A stretch of DNA of 7,490 nucleotides. It comes from Bacteroidia bacterium. GTDB taxonomy: Bacteria > Bacteroidota > Bacteroidia > Bacteroidales > BM520. The position numbers and the translations under genes are program-made. The DNA is taken from contig RZYD01000113.1 in the NCBI GenBank assembly GCA_009930445.1, positions 1 through 7,490 of the forward strand. Direction: 5' to 3'. The notes beneath the pieces were generated by a model. That model was not told the origin of the DNA and did not search any database. It worked only from the letters and a program-made list of their open reading frames with translations. Below, piece by piece: positions 1 to 7,352 of this stretch (its first letter is position 1; the number at the start of each line of letters is the position of its first letter).

Positions 1-428
1 ATGTGATTGTTAATTCAGGCTTTGATCCTAACGAATTAAATCCGGTTTTTATTTCCGATTATGGTTACAACGTTCCGGAAGATGGGCTCTATTGCCTGAG
101 CGAGACCCTGCAAACAAAAAAAGAGATACTGAAGCGATTTGTAAAAGCCTCCATGAAAGGCTGGGATTATGCCGATTTACACCGGGAAGAAACGCTGGAT
201 ACGGTTATGGCACTTATGAAAAGAAAACATATTCCTTCAAACCGGTCGCATCAGGCCTGGATGCTGGATCGGATCATCGAACTTCAGGTTCCCGATGAAA
301 AATCAACGATAAAAGGAGAACTCGTAGAAAAGGACTATAAACTAACACAACAGATCCTTCTCAATGGAAATTATATTAAAACCAAAATTCCTTTTTCGGA
401 TTTTCACACGCCCTTACTTTTGAAATAA
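1..428 (+). CDS. NMT1/THI5-like (SsuA-type) substrate-binding protein, C-terminal part, 5' end cut off by the window
   Basis: The reading frame is open to the left edge; its first complete codon is at position 3 and the TAA stop is at 426-428, leaving about 141 residues. The GTG at position 3 is an internal codon, not a likely start. The text has the C-terminal pattern of periplasmic binding proteins of the NMT1/THI5/SsuA family: an Asp-Tyr-Gly followed by a Pro-Glu-Asp-Gly-hydrophobic stretch, then a helix ending in FVKASMKGWDYA, which corresponds to the family's 'fv.A...Gw.ya' segment, and an alpha-helical tail. Such proteins bind small solutes (pyrimidine precursors, sulfonates, nitrate and others) outside the inner membrane and usually feed an ABC importer. 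The ligand cannot be told from this fragment, and the signal peptide would lie outside the window. The neighbour 33 bases downstream is a sensor phosphatase, not an ABC permease, so a sensory role is plausible. Family call fairly secure; function uncertain. Confidence 0.75.
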   Translation, partial: VIVNSGFDPNELNPVFISDYGYNVPEDGLYCLSETLQTKKEILKRFVKASMKGWDYADLHREETLDTVMALMKRKHIPSNRSHQAWMLDRIIELQVPDEKSTIKGELVEKDYKLTQQILLNGNYIKTKIPFSDFHTPLLLK

Positions 429-461
429 CCTGATACGTAGTCTTTTATAACACGTACACCT

Positions 462-2387
462 ATGATACTGAACCTAAAAAAATCACTTTCCACGCGCATT
501 GTTGTAAACATATTACTGTTTTGTATCCTACTATTCGTAATCTGTTTAGGAACCTTTTATTTATTTTCAAAAAGAACCATAGAGAAAAAAACAACAGATT
601 ACGCTATTGAAATCTCTAAAAATACAGTGTTGGAAGCAGAAAAAATTCTTAGCAGCACAGCAGTTATTTCAAAAAACTATATCTGGCTGCTGGAAAAAAT
701 GAATATGCAACCAGATTCAATTTCTAATCTTACCCGCACGATTGTTGCAAACAATCCCACAATTCAGGGATGTGCTATCGCTTTCGAACCCAATTTCTTT
801 CCCCAAAAAGGATATTATTTTTCTCCCTATTCCTTTCATATCGGAGATTCGATAGTCACCCATCAAATCGGAAACCCGGAATACGAATATTTTTATATGG
901 ATTGGTTTCAAATCCCCAAATTTATCCGGAGTTCATACTGGACAGAGCCCTATTATGACGAAGGGGGATCAAACAACATCATAGCCACCTTTTCCACACC
1001 CTTTTATACAACAAGTGAAGCGGGAAAAGTCTTCGCCGGAATTCTGACCCTTGATCTTTCCCTGGAATGGTTTACAGAGATGATCTCTTCAGTAAAAATT
1101 CTCCAGAGCGGATTTGCCAGTGTCATTTCACAGCACGGAACCATCGTATCACATCCCGATTCAGAACTGATCATGCATCAAACTATCTTCACGTATGCAA
1201 AAGAGATCAATTCACCCGATTTACGTACAATCGGTCGGGATATGCTGGCAGGGAACTCCAATTTCGTCAGTGCCCAGCTGCGTGACAGGCAAATGCACCT
1301 TTTCTACACGCCTCTTCCTACCAGTAAATGGTCGTTAATTGTAGCCTTTCCGGAAAAAGAGATGTATGCCTCGTTAAAAAGCACTACATTTATTTTGGTC
1401 GCACTCACCCTTTTCGGATTAGGCTTATTGATTTTTCTGGTGCAAAAGATTGTAAGGCGCCAAATTGCTCCATTGCGGGTTATTGCAACTTCAGCCAAAG
1501 AGGTGGCCAAAGGGAATTTCTCCACACGCCTACCGGAAATCAAAACGGAAGATGAAATGCGGCACCTGCGGGATTCATTTTGTTACATGCAGAAACAGCT
1601 TACGGTGTACATTGAAGACCTGAAGAACACTACCTCGGCAAAAGAAAAAATCGAAAGTGAATTGCGCATTGCAAGGGAAATTCAGATGGGCATGATTCCA
1701 AAAATATTTCCACCTTTTCCCGACACTCCACAAATCGATTTGTATGCCATGCTTCAGCCGGCCAAGGAAGTGGGGGGCGATTTATACGACTTTTTTCTAA
1801 TTGATAATGATCATATGTGTTTTGCGATTGGAGATGTCTCAGGGAAAGGGGTTCCCGCCTCGTTGTTTATGGCAGTAACACGCACATTACTGCGCAGCAC
1901 TGCACCAAAACAACTCTCCACAGCCAATATAGTGAATACGCTCAACGGCTCACTCGCTGCAGGCAATGAATCAAGTATGTTTGTTACCTTCTTTCTGGGG
2001 ATTATCAACCTGAAAACAGGAATATTAACCTACACCAATGCAGGCCATAATCCGCCGATAATCGTCCACAGTGATGCGGAACCAGAATTCTTTGAAACCA
2101 CCGATCAGATTCCTATCGGGTTATTTGATTCGTATATATACCGGCAAAGCAAAAGAGAAATCCATACGATGGATAAGCTCCTGCTGTATACCGACGGAAT
2201 CACCGAAGCTGAAAACGCTGAAAAAGCACTTTATTCCGACCATCGTCTTATGCAGTGTATCGCAAAAAACAAACAACAACATCCTAAGGGAATTATTGAA
2301 GCCATTACCGAAGATGTAAAACTTCATGTAGGTTCAAATGAACAATCGGATGATCTAACCATGTTAAGCCTGATTTATCAGGGCTGA
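462..2387 (+). CDS. Membrane Cache-HAMP-SpoIIE/RsbU-type PP2C serine/threonine phosphatase
   Basis: A complete 641-residue protein. A first membrane helix spans about residues 13-35, an extracytoplasmic sensor region about 40-300, a second helix about 308-329, a HAMP domain about 330-383, a helical linker (about 390-410, with the usual LRIAREIQ text) and a PP2C domain of the SpoIIE/RsbU type about 428-640. Metal-binding acidic residues are in place: D440 in EVGGDLYDF, D458 in IGDVSGKGVPAS, D578 in LLLYTDGITEAE and D630/D631 in EQSDDLTML; NAGHNPP at 526-532 is also typical. The sensor region has double-Cache features (YWTEPYYDEGG at 159-169, and D198 in a GILTLDLS segment). It lacks the Arg-x-Trp-Tyr motif of amino-acid-binding dCache domains, having MDWFQ at about 146-150. 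Family members dephosphorylate STAS-domain anti-anti-sigma factors to release partner-switching control of sigma factors; that substrate is inferred, since no STAS or anti-sigma kinase gene is visible. The ATG at 462 places the first membrane helix correctly. Probably co-transcribed with the upstream binding protein. Confidence 0.92.
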   Translation: MILNLKKSLSTRIVVNILLFCILLFVICLGTFYLFSKRTIEKKTTDYAIEISKNTVLEAEKILSSTAVISKNYIWLLEKMNMQPDSISNLTRTIVANNPTIQGCAIAFEPNFFPQKGYYFSPYSFHIGDSIVTHQIGNPEYEYFYMDWFQIPKFIRSSYWTEPYYDEGGSNNIIATFSTPFYTTSEAGKVFAGILTLDLSLEWFTEMISSVKILQSGFASVISQHGTIVSHPDSELIMHQTIFTYAKEINSPDLRTIGRDMLAGNSNFVSAQLRDRQMHLFYTPLPTSKWSLIVAFPEKEMYASLKSTTFILVALTLFGLGLLIFLVQKIVRRQIAPLRVIATSAKEVAKGNFSTRLPEIKTEDEMRHLRDSFCYMQKQLTVYIEDLKNTTSAKEKIESELRIAREIQMGMIPKIFPPFPDTPQIDLYAMLQPAKEVGGDLYDFFLIDNDHMCFAIGDVSGKGVPASLFMAVTRTLLRSTAPKQLSTANIVNTLNGSLAAGNESSMFVTFFLGIINLKTGILTYTNAGHNPPIIVHSDAEPEFFETTDQIPIGLFDSYIYRQSKREIHTMDKLLLYTDGITEAENAEKALYSDHRLMQCIAKNKQQHPKGIIEAITEDVKLHVGSNEQSDDLTMLSLIYQG

Positions 2388-2472
2388 TTCAGATCTAATC
2401 ACTATATTTATTATCAAAAATATTATAAACCAGAAAACCACCAAGTAAAAGCAGCTTCAAAGAGGGGGTAAT

Positions 2473-3570
2473 TTAAACATTAAAGCGTATATTCAGCATA
2501 TCACCATCCTGAACGATATAGTTTTTTCCTTCTACCGAAAGTTTGCCTTTTTCCTTGCAGGCATGTTCAGATTTAAGTTGAAGAAAATCAGAAAGTTTTA
2601 TGACCTCGGCACGAATAAAGCCCCGTTCCAAATCACTATGAATTACGCCGGCAGCCTCGGGTGCAGTCATCCCTTTTTTTATGGTCCAGGCCCGGACTTC
2701 CTTGGGGCCCGCAGTAAAAAAAGACTGGAGATTCAGCATAGCATACGCTGCCCGGATCATTTTATTAACTCCGGGTTCAGATAATCCTGCATCCTCCAAA
2801 AAAGCATTCCTGTCGTCAGCGCTTTCCAGTTGAGCAATATCGGCCTCCAGAGCACCGGCGATAACCAACACAGTGGCCCCAGAATCTTTCAGATATTCCT
2901 GCACAGCCTTTGAATAGGCATTACCGTCAACCGCGCTGTTTTCATCCACATTACATACAAAAAGCACAGGTTTTTCCGTAAGCAACATGAGTTCTTTAAC
3001 CACTTTTCGTTCCTCTTCGTCCAACGACATATCGCGGGCATTTCCAAAATTCTCAAAATGTGTTACATATTTATGGAGGATTTCAATCGTTTTTTTTGCC
3101 TCCTTATCGCCGACTTTTACCAATTTTTCAGTACGCTGAATTTTCCGTTGTACCAAATCGAGATCCCGCACCTGAAGTTCAAAGTCAACAATCTCAATGT
3201 CACGCACCGGGTCGATACTCCCTTCCACATGGGCCAGGTTATCTTCATCAAAACAACGCAATACATGAATCAACGCGTCGGTCTGCTGTACATCGGCAAG
3301 AAATTTATTTCCAACCCCCTCCCCTTTGCTTGCCCCTTTTGCCAATCCGGGTAAATCGATAATGTCGACAGTAGCATGCACAACGCGTGCAGCGTGTACC
3401 AAGGCATCAATCGCATCTAAGCGCGGATCAGGTACTTCAATCATTCCGATATTTGATTTTGTGGCGCTGAAAGCATAGCTTGTCGCCTCTGCTTTATTAT
3501 TTGAAATACAATTAAAGATAGTCGTTTTCCCGGTATTCGTCAGGCCGATTATTCCACAATTTAAACCCAT
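2473..3570 (-). CDS. ychF: YchF/OLA1-family ATPase (Obg-HflX superfamily)
   Basis: A complete 365-residue protein, close to the usual 363-residue length. YchF is a universally conserved cytoplasmic ATPase of the TRAFAC class that binds ribosomes and is linked to translation and oxidative-stress responses. Visible motifs: Walker A GLTNTGKT at residues 9-16, DLPG at 72-75, KGASKGEGVGNKFL at 78-91, LRCFDEDN at 104-111, H114 (the position of the histidine reported as critical for hydrolysis in E. coli YchF), and NVDE at 207-210, the NxxE form that replaces NKxD and goes with ATP rather than GTP preference. A coiled-coil segment lies around 130-190 and the C-terminal TGS domain at about 281-364, ending in IRFNV as is usual. 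I chose the ATG at 3570 (protein begins MGLNCG, the common family start) over an in-frame TTG two codons upstream. The G1 loop reads TNTGKT instead of the common PNVGKS. It lies 36 bases after mnmH and is convergent with the phosphatase gene. Confidence 0.95.
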   Translation of the reverse strand: MGLNCGIIGLTNTGKTTIFNCISNNKAEATSYAFSATKSNIGMIEVPDPRLDAIDALVHAARVVHATVDIIDLPGLAKGASKGEGVGNKFLADVQQTDALIHVLRCFDEDNLAHVEGSIDPVRDIEIVDFELQVRDLDLVQRKIQRTEKLVKVGDKEAKKTIEILHKYVTHFENFGNARDMSLDEEERKVVKELMLLTEKPVLFVCNVDENSAVDGNAYSKAVQEYLKDSGATVLVIAGALEADIAQLESADDRNAFLEDAGLSEPGVNKMIRAAYAMLNLQSFFTAGPKEVRAWTIKKGMTAPEAAGVIHSDLERGFIRAEVIKLSDFLQLKSEHACKEKGKLSVEGKNYIVQDGDMLNIRFNV

Positions 3571-3584
3571 AGTCAATTTTCTTG

Positions 3585-3592
3585 CAAAGGTA
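3585..3592 (-). promoter_or_regulatory. Candidate Bacteroidota -7 promoter box (TACCTTTG) ahead of ychF
   Basis: Read on the minus strand, the gap between mnmH and ychF contains TACCTTTG followed by C, a full match to the TAnnTTTG -7 element of the Bacteroidota primary sigma factor. It ends 14 bases before the ATG of ychF. I see no TTTG -33 element at the usual spacing, which would fall inside the end of mnmH. If active, it would give ychF a very short leader and some independence from the upstream genes. Confidence 0.4.
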
Positions 3593-3606
3593 ACGAAAGC
3601 GGTTAA

Positions 3607-4647
3607 TTATTGTGCTTTTTGAAAATATTCCCTGTACCATTCCGCTATTTTTTCTGCTCCTGACAATGCATTGGTATCAGGAAGCGACAAATAAAAAACG
3701 GAATCACCGTTATGCTGTGAAATTGCATAACGATAAGCCTTATCGTAGTATTCCAGGGCAATTTCAGCAACGGTGAAAAAATCGTTATTTTTCAGGGCAA
3801 GCAAACACGCATTCACCCGGTTGCTGCCCAAACGCTTACTAATCCGCATCACGGCATCCTTTAGCTTGTCGTTTTCCACACCGGTATAGTCATCAACCAA
3901 ATGCATAACCCGCTGTTTCAACGGGACAGTAATCACGAGCAGCGGAGCCATTCGTTTATTATTATAAAACTGCTGAGGCAGAATAACTTTTCCTATACTA
4001 CGGCTCTCATCCTCAAGCCAGACTGGCCGAAAGGGGTCTAATATACGCCATTGGTCGAAGAGAAGGTTTTCGAAAAACTCTGTGGTAGGTTGTTGTGGCT
4101 CATTGATATGCCCGAAAGCTGAGCCTTTATGACAGGCCAAACCCTCCAGATCAATTACCTGATGGCCTGATTTTTTCAATGCAAGCAACATTCCTGTTTT
4201 ATTGCTACCTGTCATCCCTCCAAGAACGAGAACAGGCCGGTTTTTATCCAAAGTTTCATGCAGATAACGGCGGTAGGCCCGATATCCCCCTTCCAGAACA
4301 TAGCAGGTATGACCCGCCTGAGATAAAAGCCAGGCCATGCTCTCACTTCTTTTACCCCCACGCCAACAATACAGAAGTAACTCGTGGCTATGCAGTGAGG
4401 CCGCATTCCGAACATACTCCGACATTTTTCTCCCGGCAAAATCAAGCCCGGCAAGAAATGCCTTCTCCGGGCCTGACTCTTTAAATAAAGTACCTACAAT
4501 TTTTCGTTCCTCATTCGAAAACAAAGGGAAAGGGACGGCCTGAGGGATATGACCCTGAACATATTCGCCCGGAGATCGCACATCCAGAACCGGCAATAAA
4601 CGGTCGCGCAGCGATAAAAAATCCGCTATGGAGATATAAGTTACCAC
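3607..4647 (-). CDS. mnmH: tRNA 2-selenouridine synthase MnmH (SelU/YbbB)
   Basis: A complete 346-residue protein. MnmH uses selenophosphate to replace sulfur by selenium in 2-thiouridine at wobble position 34 of Lys, Glu and Gln tRNAs, via a geranylated intermediate. The N-terminal rhodanese domain (about 1-130) carries the active-site loop CWRGGKRS with C94, and LDVRSPGEY at 21-29. The C-terminal P-loop domain (about 138-345) has GGMTGSNKT at 143-151, VIDLEGLACHKGSAFG at 164-179, WLEDESRSIG at 210-219 and LEYYDKAYRYAI at 298-309, all family signatures. The residue before the Walker A Lys is Asn149 (codon at 4201-4203), where Gly is expected. The GTG at 4647 is the only sensible start: an in-frame TGA lies two codons upstream, and a start further in would cut the rhodanese domain. 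It begins 29 bases after batE. Its presence implies that the organism makes selenophosphate (SelD), which is not encoded here. Confidence 0.95.
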   Translation of the reverse strand: MVTYISIADFLSLRDRLLPVLDVRSPGEYVQGHIPQAVPFPLFSNEERKIVGTLFKESGPEKAFLAGLDFAGRKMSEYVRNAASLHSHELLLYCWRGGKRSESMAWLLSQAGHTCYVLEGGYRAYRRYLHETLDKNRPVLVLGGMTGSNKTGMLLALKKSGHQVIDLEGLACHKGSAFGHINEPQQPTTEFFENLLFDQWRILDPFRPVWLEDESRSIGKVILPQQFYNNKRMAPLLVITVPLKQRVMHLVDDYTGVENDKLKDAVMRISKRLGSNRVNACLLALKNNDFFTVAEIALEYYDKAYRYAISQHNGDSVFYLSLPDTNALSGAEKIAEWYREYFQKAQ

Positions 4648-4651
4648 CGGT

Positions 4652-4659
4652 CAAAGGTA
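4652..4659 (-). promoter_or_regulatory. Candidate Bacteroidota -7 promoter box (TACCTTTG) immediately ahead of mnmH
   Basis: Read on the minus strand, the 29-base gap after batE contains TACCTTTG, the same octamer as ahead of ychF. Only four bases (ACCG) separate it from the GTG start of mnmH, so a transcript started here would be leaderless or nearly so. No TTTG -33 element is seen 19-21 bases upstream. An eight-base match in a short gap could be chance, but the same octamer occurring in the two successive intergenic gaps argues for function. Confidence 0.35.
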
Positions 4660-4676
4660 TAAAAAGATGTACACCA

Positions 4677-5438
4677 TTAAATTACTTCTATCGCTTTGCT
4701 TTTCAACCACCCGACGCTTCCATTTCCGAGTTTAACACGCACCCATTCGCCCACATGTTCCGTAATCTCCACTTTTGTTCCTTCATGAACCACAAAAATA
4801 TCTATGCTATCGTCGGCAGGAGAACTTTTGGCTGTAGCAGACGGGGCGAAAACAATAGCATGTTTATGTGCAGTCAATTGTTGTTGAGAGGCGACAGAAA
4901 GCACCACGGTGAGAAGAAAAAAGACCATTCCGGTAAGAAACCCGTAAAACCCGACTTTTCGCAACGTCATGCCCGAAATAAAACGGTAAACCAAAAATAA
5001 AACTGCACTTAAGGCAAAAACACCCAGAGATAAAATCGCCCATCCACCAGGGGGAAGGAAAATCAGAAAAGAATTCCACCAGCGTTCATAAAACAACAAC
5101 GGCAGGGGCTCAATTTTGTCAACCGTACGCGATTGTGCAAGCTCCAGATTAAACAGCAGATCCTCATCACCGGGTATCAAAAGACGTGCTTTTTCATAAT
5201 AAAGAATAGCCAACGGAATGTTATGCTGTTTATAAGCCGTATTTCCCATATTATAGTACACTTCTCCGGAAGCATAACCAGATTCAATGATTGTGGAAAA
5301 ATAACGCATAGCATCGGCATACTGTCGTGCGGAATAGGCCTCCACACCCAGCGAAAACAACTGTTCCGGGGTTTCCTGTGCGCCCGTTTGAAAACTTATA
5401 AAGAGCACGACAAAACATAATATCAAGTATTTTTTCAT
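4677..5438 (-). CDS. batE: BatE-like TPR and SH3-domain membrane protein
   Basis: A complete 253-residue protein. Residues 1-20 form a signal peptide with a likely cleavage after TGA-Q. Two tetratricopeptide-like helical hairpins follow at about 25-58 and 59-92 (VYYNMGNTAYKQHNIPLAILYYEKA is the clearest repeat, at 60-84). Two membrane helices lie at about 131-151 and 162-184, and a bacterial SH3 domain at about 192-252 ends in GWLKSKAIEVI. With a cleaved signal and two membrane helices, both the TPR and the SH3 parts should face the periplasm. This architecture and its place directly after batD identify BatE of the Bat aerotolerance cluster, thought to form a membrane complex with the von Willebrand A proteins BatA and BatB; its molecular role is not established. 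Its ATG overlaps the TGA stop of batD by one base (TGATG), which suggests translational coupling. Confidence 0.9.
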   Translation of the reverse strand: MKKYLILCFVVLFISFQTGAQETPEQLFSLGVEAYSARQYADAMRYFSTIIESGYASGEVYYNMGNTAYKQHNIPLAILYYEKARLLIPGDEDLLFNLELAQSRTVDKIEPLPLLFYERWWNSFLIFLPPGGWAILSLGVFALSAVLFLVYRFISGMTLRKVGFYGFLTGMVFFLLTVVLSVASQQQLTAHKHAIVFAPSATAKSSPADDSIDIFVVHEGTKVEITEHVGEWVRVKLGNGSVGWLKSKAIEVI

Positions 5439-7351
5439 CAGGCTGCTTTTTTTAGGTATTTTTCAAGTTGTGTAATAATTTGAACCGCATCAGAATAAAC
5501 GGCCTGCATTCCTGAGCCTAAATCTCCGGGCGAAAAGCGGGCATAATCACATTGTGCAACAAGAGATAAAAACCGCTCAATTACCATATCCGGCACCGTG
5601 GAGGAGGCTAACTTTTCTTTTACTTGTTCCGTATTCAACACCGAAAACGGAATATTCAGTTTATCCCCCACATAGCCCCACAACGCATCAGAAACCTCTT
5701 CATAGAACGATTCGATCTGATTTGCTTTCAGGTATGTAGCGGCCTGAGCAAGCCTCCGTTTCGCAAATTTGGTTGCCTTCCGGTTTTTCATCCCGGCCTG
5801 ATCGGCCCGATTCTTTCTCCGAATAGAAAATAGAATAAATAAAATCAAGAAAATGACAAAAATAAGAACAAGCCATTTATACCAGGCACGCGTTCCGAAG
5901 AAAGATGCATCCGGATGATAAAATCCGGAAACACCGGTTTTGATATACCGGATATCTTCACCTAACAGTTTAACCTCCTCCCTTGAAAGCCCGGAGTAAA
6001 CCATGGCGTCGGAATCTGGTGTCGGATTTTTATGCACAGTAATTTCGTACGTTTCGGTACGAAGGGTAACATAGCGTTCACCGGCGGGATCAAAATAAGC
6101 TAATTCAACCGGTTGAATTGTGAAAATACCTGCATTACGCGGAATCATGACATACTCAAAGGTAACCGCACCAGTGACCGAGTTTGCGGTTGTCGTAATA
6201 TTCCGGTTTACCTTGGGGTCATAGACTTCAAAATCGTGAGGAAACCTGAATTCATGCAAGTCGATCAGGTGGAGGTTGCCTGAACCCGAAACACGATACT
6301 TTATGGTAATGGCTTCATTTACATTCAGGGAAGTTTTATCAATTTCGGAGGAGATACTGAATTTCCCCACCGCGCCACCGAAACTGGCTGGTTTTCCTGC
6401 TTCCGGGAGTGGCAGAACCGTAATCGTAACCGGCTCGGAAACACAATTTACCGGCACGTTGGCCGTACGTGAATTAAAAAAAGGATCATTAAAAAATGAG
6501 TCGAAGAAAGGATCTCCGGTAGACCGGCGCGATTGCTGACTGCGCTGAACCTGGGCAATCACCTCAACTTTAGAAGGCTCAAGGGTTAGTTTTCCGCTTT
6601 TTTGGGGAAACAAAACCGTCCGTTTCAATTCACCCATGGCATACACCTGATTATTCAGTGCTACCCGTTCGAGATTGATGCGATCGGGAATATCCACTTC
6701 CTGTGCCCAAAATCCTGAATAATTCGGGAAAGAAATATCACCAAATCCAGCGAGATTGACCTTTGTATATACTTTCTGGGAAACAACCAGTTGTTCCCCA
6801 ATATAAACCTTATTTTTACTGGCCTCAGTACGAACAAAAAGCGACTCATCCCCAATTTCACCCACGTCCTGATTAGCAGGCCGGCTGGCGGAGGATGTTG
6901 CATGCCGGGATGGTGCTGCTGCAGGTTGACGCGTGCCCTGCGACGCTTTTCCGGCCACCACCTGAATTTCGACCGGATCGGACTGCATCGATTGCTTTCG
7001 CGAAACCTGAATGCTGGCCGGCCCGATAGTAAACGAACCCGTTTCCACCGCCTGCAGCCAATAGGTATAGGTAGTGGTTGTTGAAGTGGTTGTTTTTCCG
7101 TTACGAAACTCAAAATTGCTGCTTCGGCTTTGATTCGGGCCACTTAAAACACGGAAAGGATCCATAGATGGCGCTGAAAATTGCGAAAAGTCACCCGAAA
7201 TCGTGTAGGTTAACCTGAATTGCTCGCCATTGCGAACCACTTTCGGTGCAGTAGCGGAAAAACTTACCTCCTGAGCCACACCAGTCAGCGTTGACATCAG
7301 CCACACCAAAAGGGCCAAACGACGAAAATATTTCGTTATCATGTACCTCAT
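5438..7351 (-). CDS. batD: BatD, Bat-operon membrane protein with a large periplasmic region
   Basis: A complete 637-residue protein. A signal peptide occupies about residues 1-27 (cleavage near VAQ-EV). The periplasmic part is beta-rich with repeated immunoglobulin-like units: EVSFSATAPKVVRNGEQF opens the first at 28-45, and LFVRTEASKNKVYIGEQLVV (171-190) and the segment from about 330 open others. A low-complexity Ala/Ser/Arg/Pro linker lies at 137-162. The aromatic DPFFDSFFNDPFFN stretch at 280-293 and GEDIRYIKT at 464-472 are characteristic of BatD. One membrane helix at about 491-511 is followed by a basic cytoplasmic helical domain to the end. BatD belongs to the Bat cluster (moxR-batA-batB-batC-batD-batE), linked to aerotolerance or stress survival in Bacteroides and to envelope functions elsewhere; its biochemical role is unknown. 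I chose the ATG at 7351, one base after the batC stop; an in-frame ATG at 7342 would also give a good signal peptide. Confidence 0.93.
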   Translation of the reverse strand: MRYMITKYFRRLALLVWLMSTLTGVAQEVSFSATAPKVVRNGEQFRLTYTISGDFSQFSAPSMDPFRVLSGPNQSRSSNFEFRNGKTTTSTTTTYTYWLQAVETGSFTIGPASIQVSRKQSMQSDPVEIQVVAGKASQGTRQPAAAPSRHATSSASRPANQDVGEIGDESLFVRTEASKNKVYIGEQLVVSQKVYTKVNLAGFGDISFPNYSGFWAQEVDIPDRINLERVALNNQVYAMGELKRTVLFPQKSGKLTLEPSKVEVIAQVQRSQQSRRSTGDPFFDSFFNDPFFNSRTANVPVNCVSEPVTITVLPLPEAGKPASFGGAVGKFSISSEIDKTSLNVNEAITIKYRVSGSGNLHLIDLHEFRFPHDFEVYDPKVNRNITTTANSVTGAVTFEYVMIPRNAGIFTIQPVELAYFDPAGERYVTLRTETYEITVHKNPTPDSDAMVYSGLSREEVKLLGEDIRYIKTGVSGFYHPDASFFGTRAWYKWLVLIFVIFLILFILFSIRRKNRADQAGMKNRKATKFAKRRLAQAATYLKANQIESFYEEVSDALWGYVGDKLNIPFSVLNTEQVKEKLASSTVPDMVIERFLSLVAQCDYARFSPGDLGSGMQAVYSDAVQIITQLEKYLKKAA

Positions 7352-7352
7352 T

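Noticed and set aside
2369..2382. Small inverted repeat CCTGA-TTTA-TCAGG at the end of the phosphatase gene, as a possible terminator
   Set aside because: The stem is only 5-6 base pairs, lies inside the coding region, and no T-run follows on either strand.
2398..2432. AT-rich imperfect inverted repeat in the convergent gap
   Set aside because: Pairing is almost all A-T with mismatches, as expected from base composition; not a credible intrinsic terminator or binding site.
3058..3362. Two overlapping plus-strand open frames of about 100 codons opposite ychF
   Set aside because: They are antisense to a highly conserved gene and their sequences show no recognisable domain; shadows of ychF.
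3571..3576. TTG start for ychF two codons upstream of the ATG
   Set aside because: The ATG at 3570 gives the MGLxCG start usual for YchF, and TTG starts are uncommon.
7070..7100. Repetitive-looking bases encoding a Thr-rich run in batD
   Set aside because: It is short, imperfect and in frame within the periplasmic domain (residues about 87-94); ordinary low-complexity coding sequence rather than a tandem repeat.
6661..7143. A 160-codon open frame on the minus strand inside batD
   Set aside because: It overlaps batD in another frame on the same strand, its Arg/Pro-rich text resembles no protein family I know, and batD is a convincing full-length gene over the same bases.
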